The notes beneath the pieces are model-generated. The model was not told the origin of the DNA, did no database searches, and saw only the letters and a list, made by a program, of their open reading frames with translations. The position numbers and the translations under genes were made by a program. Positions 5,531 through 7,157 of a stretch of DNA of 7,157 nt are shown piece after piece. The DNA is from Verrucomicrobiota bacterium (lineage in GTDB: Bacteria > Verrucomicrobiota > Lentisphaeria > Oligosphaerales > JAFGRS01), in NCBI GenBank assembly GCA_019136035.1, contig JAGVUW010000201.1:1-7157 (forward strand), written 5' to 3'. Position 1 is the first letter of the stretch. Every line of letters begins with the position of its first letter.

Positions 5531-5558
5531 TTGACTTCTGCACGGCGACGCCTAGGTT
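5531..5558 (+). promoter_or_regulatory. Probable promoter of the tRNA-Arg gene
   Basis: TTGACT (5531-5536, 5 of 6 to the -35 consensus) and TAGGTT (5553-5558, a weak -10) are 16 bases apart, and the tRNA begins 17 bases further on. The isolated plus-strand tRNA needs its own promoter because its neighbours run the other way. Confidence 0.45.
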
Positions 5559-5575
5559 AGGAGACGTTGAATCGG

Positions 5576-5652
5576 GCGCCCGTAGCTCAGTTGGATAGAG
5601 CGTCTGCCTCCGGAGCAGAAGGTCAGCAGTTCGAATCTGCTCGGGCGTACCA
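5576..5652 (+). tRNA. tRNA-Arg (anticodon CCG)
   Basis: A complete cloverleaf of 77 bases including an encoded CCA. Acceptor GCGCCCG (5576-5582) pairs with CGGGCGT (5642-5648) with a terminal G-U, followed by discriminator A5649 and CCA 5650-5652. The D arm is GCTC/GAGC (5585-5588, 5598-5601). The anticodon arm is TCTGC/GCAGA (5603-5607, 5615-5619) with loop CTCCGGA, so the anticodon is CCG at 5610-5612, reading CGG. The variable loop is AGGTC. The T arm is AGCAG/CTGCT around TTCGAAT. It is a single gene on the opposite strand from both neighbours. Confidence 0.96.
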
Positions 5653-5724
5653 CACCCTCCCCCCGTAGCCCTCCCGCAACGGCAAGCTCCCCGTGCCACC
5701 CCTCCCGCGCCGCGATGACGGTTT

Positions 5725-5741
5725 CCTGCTCGCAGGCTTTT
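5725..5741 (+). terminator. Weak possible terminator downstream of the tRNA
   Basis: CCTG-CTCG-CAGG followed by CTTTT gives a short stem and a run of four T on the plus strand, 73 bases after the tRNA. The stem is only 4 bp, so this is a weak call. Nothing else is recognised in the 124 bases between the tRNA and the ispF stop. Confidence 0.2.
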
Positions 5742-5776
5742 CCGCGCGCCGGTCCACCCATGCCGCCGCGGTCTTC

Positions 5777-6259
5777 TCACGTACGGCGCTCCAGGAGCAC
5801 GACGGCGTGGGCGGCGATGGCCTCGCCGCGGCCGACGGCGTCGGTGCCCTCGCAGGTGGTCGCCTTCACCGAGATGACCTCCATCGGCACCCCGAGCAGC
5901 CTGGCGATGGCCTGGCACATCGCCGGGCGGTGCGGTGCCAGGCGGGGACGCTCCGCCAGGACGGTGGCGTCGAGATTGACGACCTGCCAAGGCGTCACCC
6001 GCAGATCATCAAGGACCGCCCGCAGCAGGAGGCCGCTGGCAATGCCGCGGTAACGCTCGTCGCTGGGGGGGAACCACTGACCGATGTCGCCGAGAGCCAG
6101 GGCGCCGAGGATGGCGTCGGTGATGGCGTGCAGGAGGGCATCGGCATCCGAGTGGCCGTCAAGGCCGCGGTCCCAGGGAATCGTCACGCCGCCAAGGACC
6201 AGCGCCCGGCCGGTCACGACGCGATGAATGTCGAAGCCATGACCGATGCGCAGCGCCAT
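5777..6259 (-). CDS. ispF: 2-C-methyl-D-erythritol 2,4-cyclodiphosphate synthase
   Basis: 160 residues, the usual length. IspF is a cytoplasmic homotrimer that cyclises CDP-ME 2-phosphate to MEcPP with release of CMP, the fifth step of the MEP isoprenoid pathway. The start RIGHGFDIHR carries the metal ligands D10 and H12, and the third ligand is H44 in DADALLHAITDAILG (compare D8, H10 and H42 of the E. coli enzyme). GHSDAD (35-40), GDIGQWFPPSD (57-67) and the CDP-binding VKATTCEGTDAVGRGEAIA (131-149) are also intact. The ATG at 6259 has GGGAG six bases upstream. The ATG at 6265 abuts that sequence, and the start at 6370 would overlap the lptE-like gene. It follows the lipoprotein gene by 85 bp on the same strand and is probably co-transcribed with it. 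ispD is not next to it, as it often is elsewhere. Confidence 0.97.
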   Translation of the reverse strand: MALRIGHGFDIHRVVTGRALVLGGVTIPWDRGLDGHSDADALLHAITDAILGALALGDIGQWFPPSDERYRGIASGLLLRAVLDDLRVTPWQVVNLDATVLAERPRLAPHRPAMCQAIARLLGVPMEVISVKATTCEGTDAVGRGEAIAAHAVVLLERRT

Positions 6260-6344
6260 CGTCATCTCCCGGAATGGTGGAAACGCCGACCGGCCGCGCC
6301 CGTCGTCGGGGCGGCCCGCGGGACCTGGCCCGGCCGGCCGGAGC

Positions 6345-6887
6345 TCACCAGGACTCGGTGATCTCGGCAATCACCTGCGTGGCGGCGTCGCCCAGCGCGC
6401 GGTTCAGGGCACTGGCGCGGAAGACCTGCTGATCAGGCCAGTTCCCCATATCCGAGCGGCCGGTGACACGGCGGGCCGCGATCAGCGGCTTCTCATAGCC
6501 GGGGATGCGGACGCTGTACTCGACGGTGACCTCGACACGGTAGAGGACGGTCTGGTAGGCATCGCCGTCGTCCTCGGCGTCGCGCTCGTCGCGGGTCTTG
6601 GCGCGGGCATGGGCACGCTGGTCGATACTGACGATGCGCCCCTCGATGATAGCGTCGGCCTGGTCAGGCTGGGCCAGACGCAGCTCGGGCTCGGTCGAGA
6701 TCATCTCGGCGAGACTGCCGCGCAGGCTGGCAACCGCGGCGGCCTCGCGGCTCTCATTGGCGAAGGCCCCCACCGCCAGCGACTGGATCTGCGGGTGGCC
6801 GACGCCGCCCCAACGGTACTGACAGCCGCACAGGCCAACCAGCACGACCAGCAGCCCGACCGTCCTCACGCATCTCGCCAGGCTCAT
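6345..6887 (-). CDS. LptE-like LPS-assembly lipoprotein
   Basis: 180 residues. It opens with a lipoprotein signal: basic residues near the start, a hydrophobic core GLLVVLVGL, then LCGC, so the mature protein would begin at C22 and be anchored in a membrane. The mature part runs YRWGG..., IQSLAVGAFANESREAAAVASLRGSLAEMI, QADAIIEGRIVSI and VEVTVEYSVRI, the pattern of the LptE family. LptE plugs the LptD barrel that inserts LPS in the outer membrane. A charged insert (KTRDERDAEDDGDA, about 119-132) interrupts the strands. The start is ATG at 6887, its A shared with the upstream stop (TGATG). A GTG one codon earlier is equally placed behind GGAGGTG. The tight overlap points to coupled translation. 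LptE sequences are weakly conserved, so the family call is good but not certain. Confidence 0.75.
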   Translation of the reverse strand: MSLARCVRTVGLLVVLVGLCGCQYRWGGVGHPQIQSLAVGAFANESREAAAVASLRGSLAEMISTEPELRLAQPDQADAIIEGRIVSIDQRAHARAKTRDERDAEDDGDAYQTVLYRVEVTVEYSVRIPGYEKPLIAARRVTGRSDMGNWPDQQVFRASALNRALGDAATQVIAEITESW

Positions 6888-7157
6888 CACTGGGCACCTC
6901 CTGCGGGCTCCAGGTCGTTCACATCACCCAGAGGCAGCAGCCACTTGTTGACGTCTTCGCGTTCCTTGAGGCTGCGGAATGTCCGCGGCTTGCCTTCGCT
7001 GTCACCGCGCCGGGGCAGGAGCCCCTGCAGCAACCGCCGGGGCGGCCGTGCCGCCTCGGCCGGCGCCGCCGCCTCGGCCGCCGCGGGCACCGCGGCCGCT
7101 TCGGCTGCCGCCGCGGGAGCCTCGGCCACCGCCGCCGGCGGCTCCTCCGGGCTGACC
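6887..7157 (-). CDS. Unrecognised protein with Ala/Pro/Glu-rich linker, C-terminal part (5' end outside window)
   Basis: The frame is open from the right edge to a TGA at 6889-6887, giving about 89 residues. The visible part begins with a low-complexity stretch of Ala, Pro and Glu (roughly 45 residues) that should be an unstructured linker. A basic segment (RPPRRLLQGLLPRR) follows, and then a soluble, charged tail (FRSLKEREDVNKWLLPLGDVNDLEP). I do not recognise the family. Starts within the window, such as the GTG at 7129, are unlikely because the frame and its composition continue unbroken to the edge. The gene overlaps the lipoprotein gene by one base and carries that gene's ribosome-binding site, so the two are an operon. 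A role at the cell envelope is a guess from this link alone. Confidence 0.7.
   Translation of the reverse strand, partial: VSPEEPPAAVAEAPAAAAEAAAVPAAAEAAAPAEAARPPRRLLQGLLPRRGDSEGKPRTFRSLKEREDVNKWLLPLGDVNDLEPAGGAQ

Noticed and set aside
4117..5598. Long plus-strand open frame (493 codons) opposite the MFS gene
   Set aside because: Antisense to a clear membrane protein and running through the MITE end, the tandem GC repeat and into the tRNA; the product is Gln/Arg/Gly-rich without motifs.
6260..6370. Longer ispF start at 6370
   Set aside because: Would overlap the end of the lptE-like gene and add 37 Pro/Gly-rich residues before the conserved RIGHGFD start.

Overview
This is a GC-rich bacterial window with almost every gene on the minus strand. 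An LptE-type outer-membrane lipoprotein points to a diderm (Gram-negative-type envelope) organism. The set of Gfo/Idh oxidoreductase, DegT aminotransferase and non-kinase ROK regulator is common in Planctomycetes/PVC and similar environmental phyla. That placement is an inference; no ribosomal RNA or lineage marker is present.

Layout from left to right. Bases 1-150 look like the right-hand end of an insertion sequence: a plus-strand reading frame ends at 103, followed by an end sequence finishing at 150. Next comes a minus-strand cluster that reads ROK regulator (3828 to 2680), DegT/StrS-type PLP aminotransferase (2577 to 1306) and Gfo/Idh/MocA oxidoreductase (1204 to 164). A perfect 14-bp hairpin lies in the gap between the last two genes. 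In front of the ROK gene is a sigma70-like promoter with a small palindrome in its spacer. Ten bases upstream of its -35 box starts a 239-bp insertion: a 221-bp element (3946-4166) with 13-bp perfect terminal inverted repeats and 9-bp flanking direct repeats. It contains no gene and several strong hairpins, so it has the form of a MITE. Its right end matches the IS end at 118-150 in 28 of 33 positions. Beyond it lie a 12-helix MFS transporter (5409 to 4237), a plus-strand tRNA-Arg(CCG) with its own promoter-like sequence (5576-5652), ispF (6259 to 5777), an LptE-like lipoprotein (6887 to 6345) and the C-terminal part of an Ala/Pro/Glu-rich protein (from the right edge to 6887).

How they fit together. 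The ROK-aminotransferase-oxidoreductase cluster pairs an enzyme that would oxidise a sugar or cyclitol hydroxyl to a ketone with one that would aminate (or deaminate) that position, under a sugar-sensing regulator. The substrate cannot be read from sequence. The right-hand genes are housekeeping: LptE in LPS export and IspF in isoprenoid precursor synthesis, apparently transcribed with the unknown protein upstream. The most notable structure is the MITE-like element and its probable autonomous relative in the same window.
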